Origin: JBGPYM01 sp041493205
GTDB lineage: Bacteria; Bacteroidota; Ignavibacteria; UBA10030; UBA6906
NCBI GenBank assembly: GCA_041493205.1
Contig: JBGPYM010000156.1
Span: 1-7,552, forward strand
Length of the DNA: 7,552 nucleotides
Reading direction: 5' to 3'
Shown one piece after another: positions 1 to 5,534 of the stretch (position 1 is the stretch's first letter; each line of letters begins with the position of its first letter). The notes under the pieces were generated by a model, which saw only the letters and a list, made by a program, of their open reading frames with translations, was not told the DNA's origin and searched no databases. The translations under genes were made by a program, and so were the position numbers.

Positions 1-1592
1 CGGTGCTGTTGCTCGTCGCCGCAAGCATTCTTGCGGGTTCGATGCTGAACCAGCTGATATCCGGCGACAACATCTACGAACAGATCAACAAGTTCAAGGA
101 TGTTCTGAGCATCACCGAGAAGTATTACGTTGATGATGTGGACACGCAGAAGCTCACTGAGTCGGCGATCAACGGCGTGCTGAATCAGCTGGATCCGCAT
201 TCCGTCTACATTCCCGCCTCCGCGCTCACGAGAGTGACGGAGGAATTCCAGGGGAGCTTCGAGGGGATCGGGATCGAGTACCAGGTCGTGGAGGACACGC
301 TTCTCGTTGTCGCTCCGATTGTGGGCGGTCCCAGCGAGGCGCTCGGGATCCAGTCGGGCGACAAGATCGTCCGCATCAACGACAGCTCGGCCATCGGCAT
401 CACCCAGGAGGGAGTGCAGCGGAAACTGCGCGGCCCCAAAGGCACCAAGGTGCGGGTCAATATACTCCGGGCGGGAATTGCCGGCCAGCTTGAATACGAC
501 ATTACGCGCGACAAGATTCCCCTCTATACGGTCGATGCCTCGTTTATGGTGGACGGGGAAACCGGGTATATCAATGTGATACGGTTTGCGGCGACGACGC
601 ATGAAGAGTTTCTGGCCGCACTCAACAGGATGTCCGAACAGGGGATGAAGCGCCTCATCGTCGACCTCCGCTCCAATCCTGGCGGTTATCTCGAGCAGGC
701 GTATAAGATGGTGGACGAGCTCATGCCGCGCGGGCGGAAAATCGTCTATACGAAGGGACGCAGGCCGGAATTCGACGACGAATACATCTCTTCGGGAGCG
801 GGGCGTTTCAAGGACGTGACGCTGATCGTCCTCGTGAACAACGGATCGGCATCCGCGAGCGAAATCGTGGCCGGCGCCGTGCAGGACTGGGACCGGGGCC
901 TCATCATCGGGGAGACCACGTTCGGCAAAGGGCTGGTCCAGCGTCAGTTCGATCTGAAGGACGGGTCCGCGTTCCGGCTCACCACCGCCCGGTACTACAC
1001 GCCGAGCGGCCGCCTGATCCAGCGCCCGTACGATCACGACAAGGCAAAATACGCCCACGCCGCGCTTGATCAGGAGGAGCGCGAAGGGGAGAACCTCACC
1101 CACGACGCCGAAAAAGACTCCTCCCGCCCGACGTTCAAGACGATGGGCGGACGCATCGTCTATGGCGGCGGCGGAATCACGCCGGACTATATCGTCAAGT
1201 CGGACCGCCTCACGGAATACTCCGTCCAGCTCCGCAGCCGTAATATCTTCCTCCAGTTCGCGGAAGGGTACCTCGAAAGGAACGGAACAGCGCTGCGGAA
1301 CACGTACGGCAAAGACCCGGCGCGGTTTGCGGCGGGGTTCGAGGTGACGCCCGGCATGCTGGAGGATCTGCTGGCGCTGGCAAAGACGAAGAGCATCGAG
1401 TTCAAACGCGATCAGTATGAAAAAGATTTGCGCTATATCAAGGCGTTCACACGCGCGTACATTGGCCGGAGTCTCTGGGGCAACGAGGGCTCGGCGCGCG
1501 TGATGCTCCGGGAGGACAACCAGTTCAAAAAGGCGATCCAGGTCTTTCCGGAGACCGAGCGCATCCTGAGCAACCTCTCCAGCCTGAGATGA
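1..1592 (+). CDS. S41 family C-terminal (tail-specific) processing peptidase, 5' truncated
   Basis: This is a serine protease of the CtpA/Prc/CtpB family, which cleaves envelope proteins near their C-termini outside the cytoplasm. The frame is open from the window edge. A GTG at 3 is available, but it falls inside the hydrophobic signal-anchor (VLLLVAASILAG), so the true start is probably upstream. Counting from position 3, a PDZ domain spans about residues 85-160 (FEGIGIEY ... SGDKIVRIND). The peptidase core follows, with the catalytic dyad Ser284 (GSASASE) and Lys309 (TFGKG) 25 residues apart, and Gln313 four residues after the Lys, as in CtpB. A C-terminal extension (about 400-529, including RAYIGRSLWGNEGSARV) resembles that of Bacteroidetes-type family members. 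The stop overlaps the DUF3108 start by 4 bp (ATGA), suggesting coupled translation. The family call is very secure; the substrate is unknown. Confidence 0.95.
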   Translation, partial: VLLLVAASILAGSMLNQLISGDNIYEQINKFKDVLSITEKYYVDDVDTQKLTESAINGVLNQLDPHSVYIPASALTRVTEEFQGSFEGIGIEYQVVEDTLLVVAPIVGGPSEALGIQSGDKIVRINDSSAIGITQEGVQRKLRGPKGTKVRVNILRAGIAGQLEYDITRDKIPLYTVDASFMVDGETGYINVIRFAATTHEEFLAALNRMSEQGMKRLIVDLRSNPGGYLEQAYKMVDELMPRGRKIVYTKGRRPEFDDEYISSGAGRFKDVTLIVLVNNGSASASEIVAGAVQDWDRGLIIGETTFGKGLVQRQFDLKDGSAFRLTTARYYTPSGRLIQRPYDHDKAKYAHAALDQEEREGENLTHDAEKDSSRPTFKTMGGRIVYGGGGITPDYIVKSDRLTEYSVQLRSRNIFLQFAEGYLERNGTALRNTYGKDPARFAAGFEVTPGMLEDLLALAKTKSIEFKRDQYEKDLRYIKAFTRAYIGRSLWGNEGSARVMLREDNQFKKAIQVFPETERILSNLSSLR

Positions 1593-2452
1593 CCGCAACC
1601 ACTTTGTTCAAGGCTCACCCGGCACGCCGATCCGGCGTGCCGGTCTGTATTGTTCTCCTCGGAATGCTCTGGTGCGCAGCTGCTTTCCCGGCGGTGGCTT
1701 CCGGCGCCGATGGCATGCAGTCCGGCGCCCCCCCCTCAAAGGTGCTGCTCGAGGGAGAGGAACTCGTCTACAACGTGCGTTACGGGTTCATCGACCTCGG
1801 CCAGGTCAGGATCGTCATCACCCACGCCGTGCACACCAGCTCCTATGCCGCTTTCCAGGGGAAAGCAGTCATCGATTCGTACCCGAAGGTGCCGTTTGTG
1901 GACCTTCATGCGATATACGAGAGTCTCATCGACTCGGCCGTGTTTGCCAGGTTCTTTGTCGGCAAGCTGAAGGACAAGGACCACTGGGACATGTCGCGCT
2001 ACAGATTCGACTACGACCGGAACCGCGTGCTGATCGAGGTGGCGGATTTCGATACCATCGTGACCAAACGGGACACGCTCTCGATCACGACCAAATACCA
2101 TGACGGCCTGTCGCTCTTCTTTTATGCGCGCGACCAGCTCTTTTCGCATCTGAAGGTCAACATCCCGACTCTGATCAAGGAAGAGAAGGTGATGACCTAC
2201 ATCGATTTCAAGGGCGAGCGATCGTCCGTGGAGGTGGAGGGAATCGATTACCCGATTGACGTCGTGGGGTTCGACGGGCGGGCTGATTTCGTAGGGATCT
2301 TCGGACTCACCGGGGGGTTTGAAGGGTGGTTCTCGAATGACGAGGCCCGGGTGCCGATCATGGCGAAAATGAAGGTGCTGATCGGCAGCGTGACGATCGA
2401 GCTTATGCGGTGGAACCGTCCAGGGTGGACGCCTCCCCGTGCGCGGGGCTGA
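1589..2452 (+). CDS. DUF3108 domain-containing exported protein
   Basis: This 287-aa protein has a basic n-region (KAHPARR), a hydrophobic core at about residues 18-37 and an AVASG-type cleavage site near residue 38, so it is predicted to be secreted to the periplasm. The mature part, from about residue 52 (LLEGEELVYNVRYGFIDLGQVRI), matches my memory of DUF3108, a beta-rich envelope domain of unknown biochemical role. Cys29 is preceded by Leu-Trp and does not make a lipobox. The ATG at 1589 overlaps the protease stop (ATGA) and has no clear Shine-Dalgarno sequence, so reinitiation is likely. An alternative ATG at 1664 would cut into the signal peptide. A strong inverted repeat lies over codons 11-18. 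Linkage to a tail-specific protease suggests an envelope role, but that is inference only. Confidence 0.85.
   Translation: MTATTLFKAHPARRSGVPVCIVLLGMLWCAAAFPAVASGADGMQSGAPPSKVLLEGEELVYNVRYGFIDLGQVRIVITHAVHTSSYAAFQGKAVIDSYPKVPFVDLHAIYESLIDSAVFARFFVGKLKDKDHWDMSRYRFDYDRNRVLIEVADFDTIVTKRDTLSITTKYHDGLSLFFYARDQLFSHLKVNIPTLIKEEKVMTYIDFKGERSSVEVEGIDYPIDVVGFDGRADFVGIFGLTGGFEGWFSNDEARVPIMAKMKVLIGSVTIELMRWNRPGWTPPRARG
1619..1643. repeat. Perfect inverted repeat, 11-bp arms, 3-nt loop
   Basis: The arms CCGGCACGCCG (1619-1629) and CGGCGTGCCGG (1633-1643) are perfect reverse complements separated by ATC. In RNA this would be a very stable hairpin, followed by the moderately U-rich stretch TCTGTATTGTTCT. 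It lies inside the signal-peptide n-region of the DUF3108 gene, 30 nt after its start. It could act as a weak in-gene attenuator or a protein-binding palindrome, or be a chance result of GC-rich codons. Confidence 0.6.
2435..2448 (+). other. Small hairpin just upstream of the gamma-carbonic anhydrase start
   Basis: CCCCG (2435-2439) pairs with CGGGG (2444-2448) around a TGCG loop. It lies at the end of the DUF3108 frame and ends 9 nt before the ATG at 2458, where no Shine-Dalgarno sequence is visible. Ribosomes finishing DUF3108 would melt it, which would couple translation of the two genes. The hairpin is seen in the sequence; the role is inferred. Confidence 0.3.
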
Positions 2453-2457
2453 CGCTC

Positions 2458-2964
2458 ATGGGTCTGATCGTCCATCATGGGGTCCGGCCTGCCGTCCATC
2501 CGACCGCCTGGGTTGCCGAGGGGGCATGGCTGATCGGTGCGGTGGAGGTGGGCGAGGAGTCGAGCATCTGGTTCAACGCCGTTCTGCGGGGCGACATCAA
2601 CGCCGTGCGGGTCGGGCGCCGGACGAACATTCAGGACGGATGCGTCCTGCATGTGACAAAAGAGTATCCGGTGATCCTCGGCGACGAAATCACCGTCGGC
2701 CACATGGCCATGATTCACGGGTGCCGGATCGGGGCGCGATCGCTGATCGGCATGAACGCGGTGGTCCTGGATAATGCGGAGGTGGGGGAGCAGTCGCTGG
2801 TTGCAGCGGGCGCGCTGGTCCGGGAGAATTTCCGGGTGCCCGCAGGAACAATGGTTGCCGGCGTGCCGGCGCGGGTCGTGCGGGACCTGACGGACGAGGA
2901 GAAGGACGGCATTGTGCGGTCGGCCGCCCACTACGTCGCCTATGCCGCAAGCTACAGGTCATGA
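2458..2964 (+). CDS. Gamma carbonic anhydrase family protein (left-handed beta-helix)
   Basis: This 168-aa hexapeptide-repeat protein has the gamma-class carbonic anhydrase signature: Arg44 and Asp46 (LRGD), Gln59 (NIQDG), and three predicted metal-binding histidines, His65 (CVLHV), His82 and His87 (VGHMAMIHG). Members form trimers with a Zn/Fe site between subunits, and some catalyse CO2/HCO3- interconversion. The spacing from the first to the second His is short (17 residues), so the acidic loop that carries the proton-shuttle Glu in archaeal Cam is absent, as in YrdA/PaaY-like members. Activity is therefore not assured. I chose the ATG at 2458, 5 bp after the DUF3108 stop, because homologues begin close to this point. 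An in-frame GTG at 2410 would overlap DUF3108 by 43 bp. The protein is cytoplasmic. Confidence 0.92.
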   Translation: MGLIVHHGVRPAVHPTAWVAEGAWLIGAVEVGEESSIWFNAVLRGDINAVRVGRRTNIQDGCVLHVTKEYPVILGDEITVGHMAMIHGCRIGARSLIGMNAVVLDNAEVGEQSLVAAGALVRENFRVPAGTMVAGVPARVVRDLTDEEKDGIVRSAAHYVAYAASYRS

Positions 2965-2978
2965 GCACAGTCATCCTC

Positions 2979-3006
2979 AAGGTCAGGCTATGAAAGTCAG
3001 GTTCTG
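2979..3006 (+). repeat. Imperfect 14-bp tandem duplication at the MBL gene start
   Basis: AAGGTCAGGCTATG (2979-2992) is followed directly by AAAGTCAGGTTCTG (2993-3006), with 11 of 14 positions identical. The MBL start codon sits in the first copy, and codons 2-6 (KVRFW) lie in the second. The first copy also supplies the AAGG Shine-Dalgarno-like sequence 7 nt before the ATG. Confidence 0.5.
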
Positions 3007-3886
3007 GGGGACGCGCGGCTCCCTCCCCTCGCCGGGGAAGGACACGGTCCGGTACGGGGGCAACACGCCCTGTCTGGAAGTCCGGCTTCATAAGGACAAC
3101 CTCGTCATTTTTGACGCCGGAACCGGCATCCGGGGCCTCGGGGACGCCCTCATGGCGACCGGAGAATCCGTCAAAGCCTTCATGGCGATCAGCCACCCCC
3201 ATTGGGACCATATCCACGGGTTCCCGTTCTTTAAGCCACTGTTCATCTCCGGAAACGAATTCACGATCCTCGGGGCGGAGTCGCGCAATCTGAAACTGCG
3301 CCAGATGATTTCGGACCAGATGGACAAGGTCTATTTCCCGATACAGCTCAACGAGCTGAAGGCGAAAATCAAATTCCGTCCGGTCGCGGAGGAAACGGTC
3401 CCGATCTTCGACGCGACCCTCTCCTCGATTTACGTGAACCACCCCCGCTTCGCACTCGGATACCGCCTGAACGTCGGGGGGCACTCGCTCGTGTACATCA
3501 GCGACAACGAGCCGTTCGACCGCGAGCTCGCCCGGTCGGTGAAAAACGTCGATAAGAAAATTGTTGCCGCGTACATGAAGGTCAAAGGCGATCCAAACCA
3601 GCGCATCTTCGACTTCTGCCGCGGCGCAGACCTCCTGATCCATGACACGACATACACGCCGGAAGAATACGTCAACCATGTGGGGTGGGGACATTCACAC
3701 TATCTGTTCTCCCTGAAGGTTGCTGACGAGGCGGACGTGAAGCGCCTCGTGCTCTTCCATCACGAACAGACGCACAGCGACGACAAGATCGACGAAATCC
3801 TTGCGACGTGTTCGCGCGAAATCCGGACGCGCAACTATCGCTTCGAGTGCATTGCCGCTGCCGAGGGGATGGAACTGGAATGGTGA
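2990..3886 (+). CDS. MBL-fold metallo-hydrolase (PhnP/RNase Z-like superfamily)
   Basis: This 298-aa protein is a predicted cytoplasmic two-metal hydrolase. It opens with the typical VRFWGTRGS strand and has DAGTG at about residues 42-46. The metal motif HxHxDH is present as His69-Pro-His71-Trp-Asp73-His74, followed by His151 (NHP), Asp172 (YISDNE), His218-Asp219 (IHDTTY) and the C-terminal FHHEQTHSD with His257/His258. All the metal-binding positions I expect are present, so it should be active, probably on a phosphodiester or a related ester. The substrate cannot be read from sequence. The open frame extends back to 2912, but the ATG at 2990 matches the usual N-terminus, has an AAGG 7 nt upstream and avoids a long overlap with the carbonic anhydrase gene. 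It closes the first gene run. Confidence 0.9.
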   Translation: MKVRFWGTRGSLPSPGKDTVRYGGNTPCLEVRLHKDNLVIFDAGTGIRGLGDALMATGESVKAFMAISHPHWDHIHGFPFFKPLFISGNEFTILGAESRNLKLRQMISDQMDKVYFPIQLNELKAKIKFRPVAEETVPIFDATLSSIYVNHPRFALGYRLNVGGHSLVYISDNEPFDRELARSVKNVDKKIVAAYMKVKGDPNQRIFDFCRGADLLIHDTTYTPEEYVNHVGWGHSHYLFSLKVADEADVKRLVLFHHEQTHSDDKIDEILATCSREIRTRNYRFECIAAAEGMELEW

Positions 3887-3888
3887 GC

Positions 3889-3901
3889 GCGGCGGAGCCG
3901 C
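3889..3901 (+). terminator. Weak hairpin after the MBL gene, possible terminator remnant
   Basis: GCGGC (3889-3893) and GCCGC (3897-3901) can pair around a 3-nt loop immediately after the stop codon. No U-tract follows, so it is a poor intrinsic terminator. It could instead protect the 3' end or do nothing. It is listed because no other candidate end for the upstream operon is visible. Confidence 0.2.
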
Positions 3902-3904
3902 AGC

Positions 3905-3933
3905 TTGACAATCTGTCATCCTCTGGCTATATT
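3905..3933 (+). promoter_or_regulatory. Predicted sigma70-type promoter for the second operon
   Basis: A perfect -35 box TTGACA (3905-3910) is separated by exactly 17 bp from TATATT (3928-3933), one mismatch from the consensus -10. Initiation would fall near 3940, giving a leader of about 195 nt before the ATG at 4136. It sits just after the MBL stop, in the only real gap in the window, and points towards the unknown gene-ybeY-smg-topA chain. An AT-rich consensus match is unlikely by chance in DNA this GC-rich. Confidence 0.7.
3906..3918. promoter_or_regulatory. Inverted repeat overlapping the -35 box, possible operator
   Basis: TGACA (3906-3910) and TGTCA (3914-3918) form a perfect inverted repeat with an ATC spacer. 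It covers five of the six -35 bases and part of the spacer, where a dimeric repressor would block RNA polymerase. The arms are only 5 bp and half of the repeat is fixed by the -35 consensus, so chance remains quite possible. Confidence 0.3.
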
Positions 3934-4034
3934 GGCACAAGAGAGCACCTGGAGAATTTTGAACGCACGGATGGACACAGAGGGCCGCTGTACGGCTGCA
4001 ACAGGCCGCGCGGAACTCTCCCCTGATTGGACGC

Positions 4035-4081
4035 AGCCCCGGTCGAAGGGCGCCCGCGCAGAGCGGGAGCCGGCCGGGGCT
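4035..4081 (+). other. Strong stem-loop in the operon leader
   Basis: The outer stem pairs AGCCCCGGTC (4035-4044) with GGCCGGGGCT (4072-4081), 10 bp with one G-U wobble, plus a G-C pair at 4045/4071. After an asymmetric internal loop, CCCGC (4053-4057) pairs with GCGGG (4063-4067) around GCAGA. Only three Ts (4081-4083) follow, one of them in the stem, so it is not a standard intrinsic terminator. It ends 43 nt before the gamma-GTGG ribosome-binding region and leaves that region free. Confidence 0.55.
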
Positions 4082-4124
4082 TTCGCATGGTCGCACGGTT
4101 CTCCCGCGTCCGAACGAACCCGCT

Positions 4125-4131
4125 GAGGTGG
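4125..4131 (+). promoter_or_regulatory. Ribosome binding site of the unknown 168-aa gene
   Basis: GAGGTGG lies 4 nt before the ATG at 4136. It is a good Shine-Dalgarno match and fixes this start, the first in the second operon and one that cannot rely on coupling to an upstream gene. Confidence 0.65.
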
Positions 4132-4135
4132 ACGC

Positions 4136-4642
4136 ATGGCTTCCGTTTTCACACCGTCCGAAATCAGGAGACTCGAATCTCTCTTCGGCGTATCCGCGAA
4201 AGCGCTCGGCACAAATTTCAGGTTCGAAATCGCCGCGCATGACGCCGAGGGGAAGAACACGCGCAAACTCGCGCTGGAGATTTACCCCGATATCCCCATC
4301 GGGAAAAAACGGGGCAACCTGATTTCGGTCTACACGGAGGCCGCCCACCTGCAGCTCCATTTCTGCTCGGGCGTCGTATTGAGCGAAGATCTGGGCGAAG
4401 CCACGTTTATCGGGGAACATCAGGGGAAGATGGCAGGTTTAATCATAGAGAAGACGGCCGGGTGCACGCTGTTTGCCAACGTTGACCGGTCGATCCTCTC
4501 GGGCGATTTCACGCAGCTCGCGCCCGAAGTGATGATGTCGGGAGTCGCGCTCTCGCTCACCGAGTCGCTGCTTGATCCGGTGCGGAAGCCGGCGCGGCGC
4601 CGTCCTGCCAGGGGCAGGCGGAAAAAGGCCGGCGCGCGCTGA
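4136..4642 (+). CDS. Uncharacterised protein with highly basic C-terminal tail
   Basis: I do not recognise this 168-aa protein. It has no signal peptide or membrane segment and should be cytoplasmic. Residues 1-147 look like one compact alpha/beta domain: an N-terminal helix (FTPSEIRRLESLFG), alternating strands (FRFEIAAH, KLALEIYP, LISVYTEAAHLQLHF), then AGLIIEKTAGCTLFANVDR and SGDFTQLAPEVMMSGVALSLTESLL. No catalytic motif is obvious. Residues 150-168 hold 11 Arg/Lys among 19 positions, which suggests contact with nucleic acid, ribosomes or an acidic partner. The start is fixed by GAGGTGG. It is the first gene after the predicted promoter, and its TGA overlaps the ybeY ATG (TGATG), so it is probably co-translated with an rRNA-processing factor. 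Function is unknown; a link to RNA or ribosome metabolism is a guess from context. Confidence 0.8.
   Translation: MASVFTPSEIRRLESLFGVSAKALGTNFRFEIAAHDAEGKNTRKLALEIYPDIPIGKKRGNLISVYTEAAHLQLHFCSGVVLSEDLGEATFIGEHQGKMAGLIIEKTAGCTLFANVDRSILSGDFTQLAPEVMMSGVALSLTESLLDPVRKPARRRPARGRRKKAGAR
4604..4618 (+). other. Hairpin near the end of the unknown gene, upstream of ybeY
   Basis: CCTGCC (4604-4609) pairs with GGCAGG (4613-4618) around AGG, directly after the 13-bp odd palindrome at 4590-4602. Both lie in the Arg/Pro-rich tail codons, about 25 nt before the ybeY start. They may affect coupling or simply reflect GC-rich codons. Confidence 0.25.
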
Positions 4643-5085
4643 TGGTCAGCGTGGCGGTGTTCAACGCCCACCCGCGGCGCAGGATCCGGAGTGCTCCCGT
4701 GCGGCGGACGGTCCGGCAGGTGGTGCGGCTGGAACGGCGCGGCGCGGCAACGGTGACGGTCGTGTTTATCGACGGGCGGCGTGCTGCCCGCATCAACCGG
4801 CAGTTTCTGGGACACCGGGGAAGCACAGATGTCATCAGCTTTCCGCTTGAGGAAGGGCCTCCGACTGAAGGAGAAGTATACGTGAATCTTGACAGGGCCC
4901 GCGTGCAGGCCCGCACATACGGGGTGCCGGAAGCGAACGAAATTGTCCGCCTGGTGGTCCACGGGACACTCCATTTGCTCGGCTACGACGATACAACGCC
5001 GCCCCTCCGGCGGCGCATGAAGGTTCGCGAGGACCGGTACGTTGAGGTCCTCGCTCCCAGGCCATCGCGAAGGAGGACCGCATGA
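4642..5085 (+). CDS. ybeY: rRNA maturation RNase YbeY
   Basis: This is a 147-aa UPF0054/YbeY-family protein, a metal-dependent endoribonuclease involved in 16S rRNA 3'-end maturation and 70S ribosome quality control in bacteria where it has been studied. The conserved INRQFLGHRGSTDVISFPL segment (51-69) contains Arg53, and the metal motif is HGTLHLLGYDD at 107-117. His107 and His111 are the first two ligands. The third, His in E. coli, is Asp117 here; I recall an Asp at this position in Bacteroidetes YbeY, so this looks like a lineage variant rather than damage. The length is normal, with a short basic tail. The ATG overlaps the upstream TGA (TGATG), with only a distant purine-rich AAAAAGG, so translation is probably coupled. 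The start could be a little uncertain; the family is not. Confidence 0.93.
   Translation: MVSVAVFNAHPRRRIRSAPVRRTVRQVVRLERRGAATVTVVFIDGRRAARINRQFLGHRGSTDVISFPLEEGPPTEGEVYVNLDRARVQARTYGVPEANEIVRLVVHGTLHLLGYDDTTPPLRRRMKVREDRYVEVLAPRPSRRRTA
5070..5076 (+). promoter_or_regulatory. Strong ribosome binding site of the smg gene
   Basis: AAGGAGG lies 5 nt before the ATG at 5082, inside the last codons of ybeY. It is the best Shine-Dalgarno sequence in the window and allows initiation independent of coupling. Confidence 0.8.
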
Positions 5086-5534
5086 AGGAAAAAGTGGTCG
5101 AGCTCCTCGTCTTTATCATGTCCGAAATGCAGGAAAACAAGCGGATCAGCGAGATCGATCTGACGGACCTCCGGACCCGCGGGTATACCCAGTCGGAAAT
5201 CAGCGCGGCGTTCAGCTGGATCTGCGAGAATGTCGAACTCAACCAGCAGCGCCCCTCGGACAGCCAGCGTCCGGCGGCCGGGTCCCGGCGTGTCCTGCAC
5301 GACGCCGAAAAGGCGGTCCTCTCCACCGACAGCCAGGGATATCTCATCCAGCTGAGCGAGCTCGGCATGCTGAATGAGGGGGAAATTGAAACCGTCATCG
5401 AGCGGGCCATGATGGCGGGCTATGAGAAGCTCACCGTTGCGGAACTCCGGGAAATCGTCGCGTCCGTGCTCTTTGCGCGCGGAGGGGACCCCGGGAACCA
5501 TTCCATGCTGAATAGCGGAGACACGATACATTAA
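5082..5534 (+). CDS. smg: DUF494 (Smg) family protein
   Basis: This 150-aa protein matches the DUF494/Smg family in layout. An N-terminal helix (KVVELLVFIMSEM) is followed by a DLTDLRTRGYTQSEISAAFSWICE helical unit, a polar linker (about 53-70), a central segment (LSTDSQGYLIQLSELGMLNEGEIETVIERAM) and a last helix (LTVAELREIVASVLF). The protein is all-helical, cytoplasmic and of unknown biochemical function. Genomic linkage to dprA and topA is well known in proteobacteria, and the same link to topA holds here although dprA is not in view. The start is set by AAGGAGG and overlaps the ybeY stop by 4 bp. The TAA stop shares one base with the topA ATG. Confidence 0.87.
   Translation: MKEKVVELLVFIMSEMQENKRISEIDLTDLRTRGYTQSEISAAFSWICENVELNQQRPSDSQRPAAGSRRVLHDAEKAVLSTDSQGYLIQLSELGMLNEGEIETVIERAMMAGYEKLTVAELREIVASVLFARGGDPGNHSMLNSGDTIH

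Larger units (their letters stand above)
3941..4135 (+). other. Long GC-rich leader upstream of the second operon
   Basis: This stretch of about 195 nt shows no convincing gene. I looked for SRP RNA, 6S RNA, tRNA, cyclic-di-GMP and cobalamin riboswitch signatures and recognised none. It contains a long stem-loop (4035-4081), the palindrome CCGCGCGG (4006-4013) and a 51-codon open frame (3971-4126) that is not supported as a gene. The leader ends in a good Shine-Dalgarno sequence. It could be a cis-regulatory leader or simply an untranslated spacer. Confidence 0.35.

Noticed and set aside
2859..2869. A second copy of the 11-bp arm CGGCGTGCCGG inside the carbonic anhydrase gene
   Set aside because: It encodes the conserved AGVPA segment of hexapeptide proteins and lacks a facing arm, so the match to the 1633-1643 arm is best explained by shared codons.
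2690..3694. A 334-codon minus-strand open frame spanning the carbonic anhydrase and MBL genes
   Set aside because: It crosses two well-supported + strand genes, shows no family motif, and has the Arg/Pro/His-rich composition of a shadow frame.
4035..4085. Intrinsic terminator between the predicted promoter and the unknown gene
   Set aside because: The stem is strong, but only three Ts follow before C, so the U-tract needed for release is missing.
3971..4126. A 51-codon frame in the operon leader (starts MDTEGRCTAATGR), possible leader peptide
   Set aside because: There is no Shine-Dalgarno at useful spacing and no amino-acid run typical of attenuator peptides. Its TGA merely overlaps the start of the next gene's RBS. 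Not enough to call a gene.
3941..4135. SRP RNA, 6S RNA or a known riboswitch in the leader
   Set aside because: None of the conserved cores I know (for example the GGAAGCAGC region of SRP RNA) is present.
3695..4420. A 241-codon minus-strand open frame crossing the intergenic region
   Set aside because: It would run through the MBL end, the promoter and the unknown gene. No domain or RBS supports it, and composition is shadow-like.
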